NCBI RefSeq assembly: GCF_963675395.1
Contig: NZ_OY776223.1
Location: forward strand, 1,984,001 to 2,048,000
From: an uncultured Vibrio sp.
Lineage (GTDB): Bacteria > Pseudomonadota > Gammaproteobacteria > Enterobacterales > Vibrionaceae
Reading direction: 5' to 3'
DNA length: 64,000 nucleotides
Part shown: one piece after another, positions 15,933-26,105 of the stretch
Layout of the letters: every line of letters starts with the position of its first letter
Numbering within the stretch: position 1 is the first letter of the stretch
The notes under the pieces: generated by a model
What the model was told of the DNA's origin: nothing
Databases searched by the model: none
The model's input: only the letters and a program-made list of their open reading frames with translations
Program-made: the position numbers and the translations under genes

Positions 15933-18359
15933 CTATGCCTGCAGTTGGTGAATACTTTCTTCGATGGTGAGCTTCACTTCTGGATAGAGCAGAGTAAACA
16001 ACAGTTTGGCGAACTTCTCTGTCTTCTCGGTATCGCAGTTACCGTCCTTGTCCAGATACGCTTGCTGTTTCAGAGTATTGAACATGGCGCTAAATACGCC
16101 TTTATCAAAAAACTCTGGAGCGTTGATACCGTGCAATCGACCCAGGCGCTGAGCAATATCCTGACTATTCTGTTCCAAGTCCGATTTACCCAGTTCCGGG
16201 TAAGCAACTAACAAGTTCGTCGCTATGGAGTAGCGCTGCAGTGTCTCCGTAATCGTGCGGCCTAGCAGAACCAATGACTGGTTATTGGATTGGTTAATCT
16301 CCAGCTTATTGCCATCAAGACAGACCATATTCTGCTCGGCAAATTCGTTAAGAATTTTCTCGACCAGCTCATTCAAATCCTCTTCCTGATAGCTTAAGAA
16401 CAGCTCTTTTTTCAGGAATGGATAGATCTGAGCAACGTTCTGTTGAACGGTTTCCACGGTTACGTTGCGTTGACGAATAATCGTCTGAGCGATCAGTGAC
16501 GGAAGAGCAAACAAGTGAATGATGTTGTTGCGGTAGTAAGTCATCAGGATCGACTGGTTGCGATCCAGTGAAATAATATCGCCCATGCTGTCTGTTTCAA
16601 TCACAAATTTATCAAGTGAGATTGCGTGATCAACCAGCTCTTCTGCGCTTTCGCTTGGAATGGTAGAGGTGCTTGAGTACGGGTTGTTCTTGAGTAGTTT
16701 CAGGTAACATTCAATCTGACTGATTAGAGAGTCACGAGATAAGGCGCGTTGACGAGAAGCAAGCAAGGCGGTGGCACAGAGTGTCAGTGCGTTAGCCGCA
16801 GCCGCATCGTTAATGTGCGTCATCATCTTGTTGGCTAGTCCGTTCACCACCGGATTCATCCATTGTGGCTTGCTGCTACCCATCGGGTCGATGTCTTTTG
16901 TCCATTCCGGTGCATTCTCGTTAAGGTATTGGTTAAGCTGAATTGGCTCACCAAAGTTCACGTAGCCCAAACCAAAATTGCGCAGTTTACGCAGAGTTCG
17001 CAGTACCAAACCGGCATTCTCTTTCTCTTTACGCTTCCCACGCAGCTCTTTAGCGTAAGTACTTACTTCCATTACATGCTCGTAACCGATGTAAACCGGC
17101 ACCAGCGTTACCGGACGGTTTAGACCACGTAGCATGGCTTGAATCGTCATCGCCAGCATACCTGTTTTGGCTTGCAGCAAACGACCAGTACGAGAGCGAC
17201 CGCCTTCACTGAAGTACTCGACGGAGTAACCTTTTGCGAACAGCTCGGCCAGATACTCACGGAAAATCGTCGAGTACAGTTTATTGCCTTTAAAGCTGCG
17301 GCGGATAAAGAACGCACCACCACGGCGGAAAATAGGACCTGCCGGAAAGAAATTCAGGTTAATGCCGGCAGCAATATGTGGCGGCACCATGCCTTCGTTG
17401 TAAAGCACGTACGAAAGCAGCAGGTAGTCCATGTGGCTACGGTGACATGGAACGTATACGATCTCGTGACCATCTTGTGCTAAGCGGCGTACGGTAGAGG
17501 CGTTATTGATGTGCAGACCTTGGTACAATTTGTTCCAAAGCCAACCAAGAATACGATCACCCCTTTTCACCAGGCCGTAAGAGAAGTTCGCGGCGATTTC
17601 GTCCATGATGTCATGAGCTTCTTTGCGCGCTTTTTCGATAGAGATGTTTTTGCTCTTCGCTTCATCTGCAATGGCTTGCTCAATCGCGGGTGATTTCATT
17701 AAACGCGCAAACAATACCTGACGCTGGGGTAGGTTAGGACCCGATGCCGCCAGCTTTTGGCGAGAGAAGTGGATACGCGCCACTCGCGCGAGCTTGTGAG
17801 CAATCGCACTGTCAGTACCATGAGAATCTGCCATGTAGCGCAGCGATACCACTGGGCTAAAACGCACTAAACAGTCACGGCCAGATGCCATCACCGCTTT
17901 GGCTTTTTGTGGACCATTCATCGGCTGAAGGTACGGTTTACTATTCTCTTCTTTGCCTGGTTTGCGTCCCCACAGCACAGTCGCTGGGATCATTTGTACA
18001 TCTAGTTCGCTGTCCAGTTTGTGCAGCTCTAATAACTCAGTAAAGAGAGAGTCAGATTCTGTTGGTACGTCATTGTCATTGCCCATCACGGTTGGACGAG
18101 CAGCAATAAAGACGTAACGGTTGAGTGTGTTGCCATTAATTTCCAATGGACTGAGCGGGTCGGGTAGACCAAGGCTCATGGCTTGTTTTTGCAGTGTCAG
18201 CAAATCCACGTTCGAACGGAACGGCAAGGCATACACAATCGGCTTAGCCAGATCGATATCAAGATCGTCAATAGGATTCGATGGGATTGTGGTGCCCTTT
18301 ACCAGTACCGATAAAGGTAGTTTTAGTAATGAACGTGAAAATGATTGTCCAGAAGACAT
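15933..18359 (-). CDS. plsB: Glycerol-3-phosphate 1-O-acyltransferase
   Basis: An 808-residue enzyme, the usual PlsB length. The acyltransferase motif H-x4-D is at His306-Asp311 (PCHRSHMD). Motif EGGRSRTG starts at about residue 385, and [10 protein letters not shown] follows. It makes lysophosphatidic acid from glycerol-3-phosphate and acyl-ACP or acyl-CoA at the inner membrane. I chose ATG 18359 (MSSGQSF...), with GAGG about 10 bases upstream; an in-frame ATG at 18386 is less likely. It is divergent from lexA. Confidence 0.95.
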   Translation of the reverse strand: MSSGQSFSRSLLKLPLSVLVKGTTIPSNPIDDLDIDLAKPIVYALPFRSNVDLLTLQKQAMSLGLPDPLSPLEINGNTLNRYVFIAARPTVMGNDNDVPTESDSLFTELLELHKLDSELDVQMIPATVLWGRKPGKEENSKPYLQPMNGPQKAKAVMASGRDCLVRFSPVVSLRYMADSHGTDSAIAHKLARVARIHFSRQKLAASGPNLPQRQVLFARLMKSPAIEQAIADEAKSKNISIEKARKEAHDIMDEIAANFSYGLVKRGDRILGWLWNKLYQGLHINNASTVRRLAQDGHEIVYVPCHRSHMDYLLLSYVLYNEGMVPPHIAAGINLNFFPAGPIFRRGGAFFIRRSFKGNKLYSTIFREYLAELFAKGYSVEYFSEGGRSRTGRLLQAKTGMLAMTIQAMLRGLNRPVTLVPVYIGYEHVMEVSTYAKELRGKRKEKENAGLVLRTLRKLRNFGLGYVNFGEPIQLNQYLNENAPEWTKDIDPMGSSKPQWMNPVVNGLANKMMTHINDAAAANALTLCATALLASRQRALSRDSLISQIECYLKLLKNNPYSSTSTIPSESAEELVDHAISLDKFVIETDSMGDIISLDRNQSILMTYYRNNIIHLFALPSLIAQTIIRQRNVTVETVQQNVAQIYPFLKKELFLSYQEEDLNELVEKILNEFAEQNMVCLDGNKLEINQSNNQSLVLLGRTITETLQRYSIATNLLVAYPELGKSDLEQNSQDIAQRLGRLHGINAPEFFDKGVFSAMFNTLKQQAYLDKDGNCDTEKTEKFAKLLFTLLYPEVKLTIEESIHQLQA

Positions 18360-18677
18360 AAGTTCACAGCCTCGATAGGTATTCAAACAGGCCCTAGCTT
18401 ATTTCTGTGTCCGCATGCCCATCTTCAGAAAAAATGAGTACGGCAATAGAAATAAGCTTAGGCGATAAAATTTAAGCGCAGCAAGGATAACAGAAACTGG
18501 TCGAACCTTTTAATTTTATTGAGCATGAGTTAGTCAACCCCCCGAGCTGTTACTCTCACTTGGTTAACTTTAAGCGTGCGGTTTTAAACGTTTATGACGG
18601 AAAGGGTGATGGATATCTTCAGTAAGCCAAGCAAATAAATTAAAAAACAACCAATTGGGTTTCCATTTAACCATTTA

Positions 18678-18693
18678 CTGGATATACTCACAG
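18678..18693. promoter_or_regulatory. LexA operator (SOS box) 1
   Basis: CTG-N10-CAG with AT-rich centre (CTGGATATACTCACAG), 27 bases before the lexA start. This fits the gammaproteobacterial LexA consensus. Confidence 0.85.
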
Positions 18694-18697
18694 TTAA

Positions 18698-18713
18698 CTG
18701 TATAAAAAGACAG
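18698..18713. promoter_or_regulatory. LexA operator (SOS box) 2
   Basis: A second CTG-N10-CAG site (CTGTATAAAAAGACAG), 20 bases (two helical turns) after box 1, so two LexA dimers could bind the same face. E. coli lexA likewise has two boxes. Confidence 0.85.
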
Positions 18714-18720
18714 GTGAGAC

Positions 18721-19341
18721 ATGAAGCCGTTAACGCCACGCCAACAACAAGTTTTCGATTTGATCAAAAGTAAAATCGACGACACCGGAATGCCACCAAC
18801 TCGTGCAGAGATTGCGCGTGAGCTTGGCTTCCGCTCTGCAAATGCTGCAGAGGAACACCTAAAAGCGCTTGCTCGCAAACAAGCGATTGAAATTATTCCG
18901 GGTGCATCTCGCGGGATCCGCATTCTGCTTGAAGATGCTGCAAATGATGATCAGGGCTTGCCTCTGATTGGTCAGGTGGCAGCGGGTGAGCCAATTTTGG
19001 CTCAAGAGCATGTGGAAGCCCACTACCAAGTTGATCCTGCGATGTTTAAGCCGCAAGCGGATTTCTTACTTCGCGTAAACGGCGAAAGTATGAAAGACAT
19101 CGGTATTATGGATGGAGACTTGCTTGCTGTGCATAAAACGCAAGACGTTCGTGATGGTCAGGTTGTCGTTGCTCGTGTCGACGATGATGTGACAGTGAAG
19201 CGCCTGGAACGTAAAGGTTCTACCGTATTGCTGCATGCAGAGAATGACGAGTTTGCACCTATCCAGGTGGATCTGACTTCTCAGCACCTGACGATTGAAG
19301 GTCTGGCCGTCGGTATTATTCGCAATACTGACTGGATGTAA
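18721..19341 (+). CDS. lexA: LexA repressor
   Basis: A 206-residue SOS repressor. N-terminal winged HTH (residues 1-70, with [20 protein letters not shown]). Self-cleavage site Ala88-Gly89. Catalytic Ser123 (NGESMKD) and Lys160. RecA filament stimulates autocleavage, releasing SOS genes. AGGTGAG lies just upstream of the ATG and two SOS boxes precede it, indicating autoregulation. In E. coli lexA is followed directly by dinF; here a methyltransferase gene intervenes. Confidence 0.97.
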   Translation: MKPLTPRQQQVFDLIKSKIDDTGMPPTRAEIARELGFRSANAAEEHLKALARKQAIEIIPGASRGIRILLEDAANDDQGLPLIGQVAAGEPILAQEHVEAHYQVDPAMFKPQADFLLRVNGESMKDIGIMDGDLLAVHKTQDVRDGQVVVARVDDDVTVKRLERKGSTVLLHAENDEFAPIQVDLTSQHLTIEGLAVGIIRNTDWM

Positions 19342-19356
19342 GCTCAAGCTTTGTCA

Positions 19357-19387
19357 CAACAGTCCAGCTTTACTGGGCTGTTGTTTA
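19357..19387 (+). terminator. lexA terminator
   Basis: CAACAGTCCAG / CTGGGCTGTTG stem (one mismatched position) with a CTTTA loop and a short T-rich tail. It separates lexA from the methyltransferase gene. Confidence 0.75.
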
Positions 19388-19465
19388 TTACGCTTTTTAA
19401 TTTCCCCACCTCTCTCATTTCACACTTCCTATCTTTTGATATGCATCCATGCTTGATAATGTAAT

Positions 19466-19480
19466 TGATATTCATTATCA
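19466..19480. promoter_or_regulatory. Fur-box-like operator
   Basis: TGATATTCATTATCA matches the 7-1-7 Fur core with one mismatch. Extended to 19 bases it matches the classical consensus at 15 positions by my count. It lies 41 bases before the methyltransferase ATG, and another TGATAAT half-site lies just upstream. Binding is inferred, not shown. Confidence 0.65.
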
Positions 19481-19521
19481 TCTTTTCTATGTCTACTACT
19501 TTCATTGGCGCAGGAAATGCC

Positions 19522-20316
19522 ATGTCTCAGTCTAAACATCAAGTTCCTAACCATTTATTAAAACCTTTGTTGTTACGCAGCCGTGAAAGTATGGTCGACA
19601 ATGGCTTAGTGTATGACCCTATCGCAGCTAAAGCCTGTTTAAACTGCCAAATGGCGCCTGATTGTCTTGGCGGCGATGTGGCGCAAAAGCAGTTATTGCA
19701 TGTGACGTTAACTCAACTGTGTGATCAGCAGGTCAATCAATTCCTGCAGCAACATCCTGATGCGTGGGTGATTAATGTAGGCGCAGGTCTCGATACTCGT
19801 TTTTACCGTTTGGATAACGGACATTGTCATTGGGTCGAGCTGGATGTTACGGAGAATCTGGTTTGGCGACAGCGACTTTTCCATAAAAACGAACGGTATA
19901 AAAATCATATCGGCAGCGTAGAAGAAATGTCATGGCTGGACTCTTTGAATATTCCAGACAAATCACCAGTTCTGGTTGTTTGTGAAATGGCACTTTTGGA
20001 TTGCTCAGAATCACAGGTCGCCCGTTTTATTCAAACGTTGGGGCGACAGTTTGTGTCTGCTGAAGTGTGTATGGTGCTGGCCGGGGATCTCACGGAAAGC
20101 AAATGGGGGCAGAAGCTTGGCTCAGATTATTATGCCCACGGCTTTGAAGCGCCAGCAGAACAGTTTTTACAATGGTTGCCTTGGGCTGAGTGGGTGAAAG
20201 TCTTTTCGCCATTTGATCGTTTTTGCTCTCGCTGGAAGGCTTGGCAACGCTGGCTAAATAAGATCCCAGTGCTGAAATACCGTCTGACACCCGTCCTCGT
20301 TCATATTAAGTGGTGA
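19522..20316 (+). CDS. Class I SAM-dependent methyltransferase (LCM/PPM1-like)
   Basis: A 264-residue protein. Residues 83-97 form a SAM-binding motif (VINVGAGLDTRFYRL) typical of the leucine-carboxyl-methyltransferase-like (PPM1/Tcmp) superfamily. The motif VELDVTENL follows, where the Asp likely contacts SAM. Four Cys residues occur near 39-48 (CLNCQMAPDC), an unusual cluster. The ATG at 19522 has AGGA upstream; in-frame starts at 19489 and 19465 are weaker, and the latter overlaps the Fur-box-like site. The substrate is unknown. The operator suggests iron-responsive expression, and dinF starts 55 bases downstream. Confidence 0.75.
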   Translation: MSQSKHQVPNHLLKPLLLRSRESMVDNGLVYDPIAAKACLNCQMAPDCLGGDVAQKQLLHVTLTQLCDQQVNQFLQQHPDAWVINVGAGLDTRFYRLDNGHCHWVELDVTENLVWRQRLFHKNERYKNHIGSVEEMSWLDSLNIPDKSPVLVVCEMALLDCSESQVARFIQTLGRQFVSAEVCMVLAGDLTESKWGQKLGSDYYAHGFEAPAEQFLQWLPWAEWVKVFSPFDRFCSRWKAWQRWLNKIPVLKYRLTPVLVHIKW

Positions 20317-20371
20317 TTGGCTAGCTTCACATTGCTCAGGTACACTCGTTAATCCAGTTAATGAGGTGCCT

Positions 20372-21715
20372 GTGACAAACTCTATTTTATCTCCTTTATC
20401 TAATCCTCAAGTGCACCGTCAGGTCTTGGCACTTGCGATTCCTATGGTGCTGTCGAATATCACGGTTCCGCTGCTTGGCCTGGTCGATGCCGCAGTGATT
20501 GGTCATCTTGAACATGCTTGGTATCTAGGCGGTGTTGCCTTGGGCAGCACTATGATCAGTGTGATTTTCTGGCTGCTCGGTTTTCTACGCATGTCGACGA
20601 CGGGATTAGCTGCACAATCTTATGGCAGCGATGATCGCAAGCAACTTGCTTTAGTTTTCCTGCAAGGCGCATTGATGGCGTTACTATTCGCCGTTCTTTT
20701 CTTAGTTGCACACAGCTCTATCGCTGACCTTATCTTTAGCTGGAGTGATGCCAGTGAGGAGGTGAAGCACTATGGTATGCAATACTTCTCGGTACGTGTT
20801 TGGAGTGCACCTGCGGCGCTATTGAATTTCGTGTTGTTGGGCTGGCTGTTGGGCACACAAAATTCCAAGGCACCGATGTGGATGGTGATCATTACCAACC
20901 TCACTAATATTGCACTGGATGTCCTGTTTGTGATTGGCTTAGGATGGAAAGTCGAAGGGGCGGCATTAGCGTCTGTGATCGCCGACTACTCAGGAATGGC
21001 ATTTGGCTTAGTTTGTGTTTGGAAAACATGGCAAGAGCGACAGTTGCCTTCGCCCAAGTCTCTCCTTGCAGATACACAGAACGGGATAGGGCGGTTTGTA
21101 ACACTTAATCGCGATATCTTTTTACGCTCTTTGTGTTTGCAGGCGGCGTTTAGCTTTATGACGTTTCAGGGGGCAAGCTTCGGTGATGATGTTGTGGCTG
21201 CGAATGCAGTGCTGATGAGCTTTCTGATGATAATTTCTTACGGCATGGATGGTTTTGCGTATGCTATGGAAGCCATGGTGGGCAAAGCTATTGGAGCGAA
21301 AGACAGACAGCAACTGAGCGCGTCGCTTATTGGGACATTCTTTTGGAGCCTGGTCATCTGTTTAGGCTTAACCGCCGCCTTCGCTCTAGCAGGATCGACC
21401 ATGATCGCCATGATCACCTCAATAGACGTAGTACAGCAGCAGGCGGCGATTTATTTGCCCTGGCTGGTGGTCATGCCATTGGCTTCAATGTGGTGTTTTC
21501 TCTTGGATGGAATTTTTGTTGGTGCGACCAAAGGTAAAGACATGCGTAACAGTATGTTTGTGGCGACCAGCAGCTTTTTTGTGGTCTTTCACTTATTTTC
21601 AGGGTGGGAAAACCACGCGCTTTGGTTGGCGATGACCAGTTTTATGTTGATGCGCGGTATAGGGCTTGGAGTGATATTTCTTTATCAGTGGCGTAAGGGA
21701 ACCTTTCTCGCGTAG
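20372..21715 (+). CDS. dinF: MATE family efflux transporter DinF
   Basis: A 447-residue protein with about 12 spans. The segment IPMVLSNITVPLLGLVDAAV near residues 23-42 is characteristic of the DinF branch of MATE transporters, which export drugs or toxic metabolites using Na+ or H+ gradients. GAGG lies 5 bases before the GTG at 20372; an alternative GTG at 20366 overlaps that site. I find no CTG-N10-CAG SOS box immediately upstream, so SOS control would need read-through from lexA. It may be co-transcribed with the methyltransferase. Confidence 0.88.
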   Translation: MTNSILSPLSNPQVHRQVLALAIPMVLSNITVPLLGLVDAAVIGHLEHAWYLGGVALGSTMISVIFWLLGFLRMSTTGLAAQSYGSDDRKQLALVFLQGALMALLFAVLFLVAHSSIADLIFSWSDASEEVKHYGMQYFSVRVWSAPAALLNFVLLGWLLGTQNSKAPMWMVIITNLTNIALDVLFVIGLGWKVEGAALASVIADYSGMAFGLVCVWKTWQERQLPSPKSLLADTQNGIGRFVTLNRDIFLRSLCLQAAFSFMTFQGASFGDDVVAANAVLMSFLMIISYGMDGFAYAMEAMVGKAIGAKDRQQLSASLIGTFFWSLVICLGLTAAFALAGSTMIAMITSIDVVQQQAAIYLPWLVVMPLASMWCFLLDGIFVGATKGKDMRNSMFVATSSFFVVFHLFSGWENHALWLAMTSFMLMRGIGLGVIFLYQWRKGTFLA

Positions 21716-21725
21716 CGACTAGCAC

Positions 21726-21769
21726 AAACAGTCAAACAGCAGGTAAAGTACCTGCTGTTTGACTGTTTT
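21726..21769. terminator. Long symmetrical terminator
   Basis: A perfect 20-bp inverted repeat centred on AAG, beginning AAACAGTC and ending GACTGTTT. It lies between convergent dinF and sthA and would terminate both. Confidence 0.88.
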
Positions 21770-21784
21770 CGGATGGTTTTTTAA

Positions 21785-23185
21785 TTAGAACAGTCGGTTC
21801 AAACCATTCAATGCTGCCACGCGGTAGGCTTCGGCCATGGTTGGGTAGTTGAACGTTGTATTAACAAAGTACTCGATGGTATTTGCTTCGCCTTTTTGTT
21901 CCATGATGGCTTGACCTATATGGATGATTTCCGCTGCACGTTGACCAAAACAGTGGATACCCAGAATCTCTTTGGTTTCACGATGGAATAAAATCTTCAG
22001 ACTGCCAATGTCTTTTCCTGCGATCTGAGCTCGTGCCAGATGCTTGAAGGAAGATCTACCCACTTCGTAAGGCACTTTCGCTGCTGTCAGCTCTTGCTCT
22101 GTCTTACCGACTGAGCTGATTTCCGGAATGGTATAAATGCCCGTCGGGATATCTTCAATCAGATAGTTTTCCGCTTGCCCTTTAGTGATAGCTTGTGCCA
22201 CAAAGCGTCCTTGATCGTAGGCGGCACTTGCCAGGCTAGGGTAACCAATCACATCACCGACAGCGTAAATGTGCTCCACTACGGTTTGATAATTACGGTT
22301 CACTTTCAATTGTCCGCGCGAGTCAGCTTCCAGGCCAACGACACTCAAGTTGAGTTTATCGGTATTACCTGTTCGGCCGTTGGCGTACAGCAGGCAATCC
22401 GCACGCATTTTCTTACCGGATTTCAGGTGGATAATTACGCCGTCTTCGGTGCCTTCAACTTTCTCGTAAGTTTCATCGTTACGAATCACCACACCACTAT
22501 TCCAGAAGTGATATGACAGTGCATCAGAGACTTCGTTGTCCAAGAAAGATAACAAACGGTCACGGGTGTTAATTAGGTCAGTTTTAACGCCAAGTCCACG
22601 GAAGATAGACGCATACTCACAACCAATGACGCCAGCCCCGTAGATAATGATATGACGAGGGTCATGTTTCAGGCTGAGGATTGAGTCACTGTCGTAGATA
22701 CGCTCGTGTAGGAAGTCGACATCATCTGGCTGGTATGGGCGAGAGCCTGTCGCTATGACAAATTTATCTGCTGAGTAGACTTCTTCTGTGCCGTCACTTT
22801 GCATTACAGCGACAGAGTATTCATCGATAAAACGAGCGGTTCCGAACAGCAGAGTACATTGGTTGCGGTCGTAGAACCCCTGACGTAGGCGCGTTTGCTT
22901 GTCGGTGACTGACTTTGCATGGCCTAAAATGTCAGAAAATGTTGCATGTAAACTGGTGCTATTACGGCAGAATAGCGGGTTGCTGTTAAATTCGATGATT
23001 CGGCTAACCGCATGACGCAGTGCTTTCGATGGTATGGTTCCCCAATGCGTACAGCCGCCACCGACACTGCTCTCTTTCTCAATGATGGCTACATTCAGTC
23101 CCGCTTTGGTTAACCCCATCGCAGCCCCTTCTCCGCCAGGGCCACTACCAATTACGATCACGTCAAAGTGATTTACATGCGCCAT
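21785..23185 (-). CDS. sthA: Soluble pyridine nucleotide transhydrogenase
   Basis: A 466-residue FAD enzyme of the disulfide-reductase fold. N-terminal FAD motif [10 protein letters not shown] (13-22). At the usual redox site it has [13 protein letters not shown] (about 42-54), with a single Cys45 instead of the CxxxxC pair, diagnostic of SthA. A second dinucleotide motif, [15 protein letters not shown], follows. It balances NADPH and NADH. Divergent from fabR. Confidence 0.95.
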   Translation of the reverse strand: MAHVNHFDVIVIGSGPGGEGAAMGLTKAGLNVAIIEKESSVGGGCTHWGTIPSKALRHAVSRIIEFNSNPLFCRNSTSLHATFSDILGHAKSVTDKQTRLRQGFYDRNQCTLLFGTARFIDEYSVAVMQSDGTEEVYSADKFVIATGSRPYQPDDVDFLHERIYDSDSILSLKHDPRHIIIYGAGVIGCEYASIFRGLGVKTDLINTRDRLLSFLDNEVSDALSYHFWNSGVVIRNDETYEKVEGTEDGVIIHLKSGKKMRADCLLYANGRTGNTDKLNLSVVGLEADSRGQLKVNRNYQTVVEHIYAVGDVIGYPSLASAAYDQGRFVAQAITKGQAENYLIEDIPTGIYTIPEISSVGKTEQELTAAKVPYEVGRSSFKHLARAQIAGKDIGSLKILFHRETKEILGIHCFGQRAAEIIHIGQAIMEQKGEANTIEYFVNTTFNYPTMAEAYRVAALNGLNRLF

Positions 23186-23479
23186 GATGTATTTCCTTGT
23201 TATATTTGCTTAACATTGCCTTAGCGCAATTTTAACTCATTTGCTCTACACGTACACGTAATGGCTGCGAGAGAGTGGAAGTGATCACGCAGAAAGTACT
23301 AAAAGAACGAATTGGTATGTTGGATGTCTATAAATTGCATCGAGAACATTGCATTCAGACGGGTGCCAATAGTAACGTTTGCGCGGTTAACGCTGGTAAA
23401 GGCAACATCTCTTTCTCCGTAGGGGGGAATTGCGTTATATTGAGGCTCTTGTCCCCCTCATAAAAAGAGCAAGTTAAGA
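23186..23479. other. sthA-fabR divergent promoter region
   Basis: 294 bases. It holds an overlapping ACGTACACGT palindromic motif near 23249-23258. A G-tract hairpin lies in the fabR leader at about 23421-23458, where a run of six G can pair with TCCCCCT, followed by AAAAAGAG. The hairpin may act as an attenuator. A short frame at 23275-23463 has no protein-like signal. Confidence 0.4.
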
Positions 23480-24121
23480 ATGAAATCGATGGGAATCCGC
23501 GCGCAACAAAAAGAGAAGACACGTCGGTCACTGATCGACGCGGCATTTAGTCAACTAAGTGCGGATCGCAGCTATTCCAGTCTCAGCTTGCGAGAAGTTG
23601 CCCGAGAGGCAGGAATTGCACCCACTTCTTTTTACCGCCACTTCAAGGACATGGATGAGCTTGGCTTAACCATGGTCGATGAGGGGGGACTATTGTTACG
23701 TCAATTGATGCGTCAGGCGCGTCAACGTATCGTTAAAGAAGGGAGTGTGATTCGAACTTCAGTTGAAACATTTATGGAATTCATTGAAAGTAGCCCGAAC
23801 GTTTTTCGTTTATTGCTGCGTGAACGTTCAGGAACTTCTTCTGAATTCCGTACAGCTGTCGCTCGAGAAATTCAGCATTTTGCGGCAGAATTGACCGAGT
23901 ACTTGATGAGCACCGGCGTGACCAGAGAAGAGGCGTATACTCAAGCTGAGGCGTCGGTTACTTTGGTATTCAGCTCGGGTGCTGAAGCTTTAGATTTAGA
24001 TCGCCGTGAGCGCGATGAACTCGCGGAACGATTGATTATGCAATTGCGAATGATAGCCAAAGGGGCTTATTGGTATCGCAAAGAACGTGAACGTAACCGA
24101 TTAAAAGGCAGGATAGAATAA
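23480..24121 (+). CDS. fabR: HTH-type transcriptional repressor FabR
   Basis: A 213-residue TetR-family regulator. The N-terminal HTH ([20 protein letters not shown], about 35-54) closely resembles enterobacterial FabR, which represses fabA and fabB in response to unsaturated acyl chains. An internal ATG at 23489 ([13 protein letters not shown]) aligns better with the E. coli start and may be the real one. The TAA stop overlaps the yijD ATG by one base. It is divergent from sthA, as in E. coli. Confidence 0.93.
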   Translation: MKSMGIRAQQKEKTRRSLIDAAFSQLSADRSYSSLSLREVAREAGIAPTSFYRHFKDMDELGLTMVDEGGLLLRQLMRQARQRIVKEGSVIRTSVETFMEFIESSPNVFRLLLRERSGTSSEFRTAVAREIQHFAAELTEYLMSTGVTREEAYTQAEASVTLVFSSGAEALDLDRRERDELAERLIMQLRMIAKGAYWYRKERERNRLKGRIE

Positions 24122-24492
24122 TGTCGAATGGAAATAAATCTGAAAAGAAAACGCTGATTTTAGCGTTGGTTGCAGGTGTGTGTGGTGATGCTTTGTTGTC
24201 ATGGTTGACCATGAGCGAAGTCTCTTTCTCAATCTTCCCATTGATTGCACTCGTACTGGCAGTACAGGCGCTGTACCAAGAATACCTTAACAACCCGGTA
24301 TCGGAAGATATCCCATTGGTTGGGCTAGCGTGTTTCTTTGTGGGGGCTTTTGGCCATTCTGCGTTTATCAAAGCGCAATACCCAGAAGCAGGTTCAAACT
24401 TCTTTGCCATTATGGTTTCTATGATCTTACTAGTATGGATCGGCAAGAAGCTTGGCTTTATGGAACACAAAAGCAAAACTTCAGCGGAATAA
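24121..24492 (+). CDS. yijD: YijD family inner-membrane protein
   Basis: A 123-residue protein with four hydrophobic segments, the size and position of YijD (DUF1422). Translational coupling to fabR through TAATG. Function unknown; conserved pairing with fabR hints at membrane-lipid physiology, which is inference. Confidence 0.87.
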   Translation: MSNGNKSEKKTLILALVAGVCGDALLSWLTMSEVSFSIFPLIALVLAVQALYQEYLNNPVSEDIPLVGLACFFVGAFGHSAFIKAQYPEAGSNFFAIMVSMILLVWIGKKLGFMEHKSKTSAE

Positions 24493-24509
24493 CACCGTAA
24501 GGTTAAATG

Positions 24510-24540
24510 AAAAAGCGAGCTGTTGAGCTCGCTTTTTTTA
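24510..24540. terminator. Bidirectional terminator
   Basis: AAAAAGCGAGCT / AGCTCGCTTTTTTT stem with a GTTG loop, shared by yijD and convergent trmA. Confidence 0.92.
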
Positions 24541-24554
24541 GAACTGAAGTACGC

Positions 24555-25661
24555 TTATTTGCGTTCCAGGAACACACCTGCTTCCATGTGGTGGGTGTAT
24601 GGGAACTGATCGAACAGAGCAAAACGTGTGACTTTGTGTGTTTCGCTCAAAATGTCCAAGTTCTCTTTTAGTGTTTCAGGGTTACATGAGATGTACATGA
24701 TGCGCTCGTAACCTTGCACCATCTTGCAGGTGTCCACATCCATACCTGAACGTGGTGGATCAACAAAAATCGTGTTGCAGTTGTAGCTCTTTAGATCCAC
24801 GCCGGCATCTTGTAAGCGGCGGAACTCACGTTTACCTTCGATCGCTTGAGTAAACTCTTCTGCTGAAAGACGTAGGATTTGCACATTATCAATCTCGTTC
24901 GCTGTAATATTGTATTGTGCCGATACCACAGAAGGCTTAGCCAGTTCGGTTGCCAAAACGCGGTCAAAGTTTTGTGCCAATGCCAGAGAGAAGTTACCGT
25001 TACCACAGTAAAGCTCTAGTAGGTCACCGGTGCTATCTTGAGTACAATCTACCGCCCATTCCAGCATCTTCTCTGCTACTTTACCGTTTGGTTGCGTAAA
25101 GCTGTTCTCTACTTGTTGGTAGGTGTATGACTGACCGTTCACATCCAGTTTCTCAATAACATAGTCTTGATCGAGGACGATTTTCATCTTGCGTGCACGG
25201 CCGATGATGTTGAGGTTGAAACCTTCATCATTCAGACGCTGCTTCATCGCTTTCGCGTTTTCAATCCACTCATCATCCAACTGACGATGGTAAAGCAGAG
25301 AAACCAGAATCTCACCGCTAAGTGTAGAGAGAAAGTCCACCTGGAATAATTTACGACGCAGAGAGTCGTTGTCTTTCATCGCTTCAATCAGTAGCGGCAT
25401 CAAATCATTAATCAGACGGCTTGCTGCAGGGAACTGGTCAACGCGGTATTTTTCGCGAGTTTCCTGATTAAACATGATGTAGTAAAGATCTTCACCTTCA
25501 TGCCAAACGCGGAACTCAGCACGCATACGGTAGTGCTGCTCTGGTGATTCAAACACTTCCAGTTTTGGCACATTGTATGGCGTGAACATATCAGTGAGAC
25601 GTTCGACTTTTTCCGCCAGTTGTTCTTGGTAGTGTTGTGGGTTTACATCAAGAGTAGCCAT
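24555..25661 (-). CDS. trmA: tRNA (uracil-5)-methyltransferase
   Basis: A 368-residue enzyme. SAM motif [12 protein letters not shown] (about 214-225), [10 protein letters not shown] (299-308), nucleophile Cys326 in [10 protein letters not shown], and catalytic Glu360 near the C terminus. It makes m5U54 in the T-loop of tRNAs. An AAGGTAAGA segment precedes the ATG. The gene lies between yijD and btuB, as in E. coli. Confidence 0.96.
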   Translation of the reverse strand: MATLDVNPQHYQEQLAEKVERLTDMFTPYNVPKLEVFESPEQHYRMRAEFRVWHEGEDLYYIMFNQETREKYRVDQFPAASRLINDLMPLLIEAMKDNDSLRRKLFQVDFLSTLSGEILVSLLYHRQLDDEWIENAKAMKQRLNDEGFNLNIIGRARKMKIVLDQDYVIEKLDVNGQSYTYQQVENSFTQPNGKVAEKMLEWAVDCTQDSTGDLLELYCGNGNFSLALAQNFDRVLATELAKPSVVSAQYNITANEIDNVQILRLSAEEFTQAIEGKREFRRLQDAGVDLKSYNCNTIFVDPPRSGMDVDTCKMVQGYERIMYISCNPETLKENLDILSETHKVTRFALFDQFPYTHHMEAGVFLERK

Positions 25662-25854
25662 GATCTTACCTTTTATGGTGCATTCAATTTAAGAGCGCAG
25701 ATTTTATTCAATCTCAACAGTATGTCCAGTTTTGTACCGGAATTGATTTAAAGATAGTGTGTACAGACCACAGGGAAAACGCAATTAATCAAAACGTTAC
25801 AGTTTTTAGGGCTAATATTGGCTGGACAAATAATCCATAGCTGAATAATATCTG

Positions 25855-26042
25855 CCTCAAGCTGGTGCTATCTAGCAATCTAGATGGCTGAAATGGGAAT
25901 CTGGTGCAACTCCAGAACTGACGCGCAGCGGTAAAAGAGAACGAAAGCTTATCAAGACACTGCATTGGTTGATGTGGGAAGTCGAGCGAGTAGGAGGGGT
26001 AAACCAGGCTCTTAAGTCCGAATACCTGCCAGCAACTGAGCC
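25855..26042 (+). promoter_or_regulatory. Cobalamin riboswitch upstream of btuB
   Basis: Conserved cobalamin-aptamer pieces appear in order: GGGAATCTGGTGCAACTCCAG (split by a loop), then CTGACGCGCAGCGGTAA, then a B12-box-like AAGTCCGAATACCTGCC at about 26014-26030. After it, a short hairpin (CCATT / AATGG, near 26058-26067) and the btuB start follow, so bound cobalamin probably blocks translation. Boundaries are approximate. Confidence 0.9.
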
Positions 26043-26105
26043 ACAGCATTGGTCTACCATTAAATGGTGGGGCTCGGAAGGAATTACGCGATTTAGGACA
26101 ATACA

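Larger units (their letters stand above)
18360..18720. other. plsB-lexA divergent intergenic region
   Basis: 361 bases with no convincing reading frame. The lexA-proximal end carries two SOS boxes; the rest presumably holds the plsB promoter and leader. I see no strong hairpin elsewhere. Confidence 0.6.

Noticed and set aside
17139..17483. A 114-codon plus-strand frame inside plsB
   Set aside because: It is antisense to conserved PlsB motifs and has no independent support.
20317..20371. A possible SOS box directly before dinF
   Set aside because: No CTG-N10-CAG arrangement with an AT-rich centre occurs in this gap.
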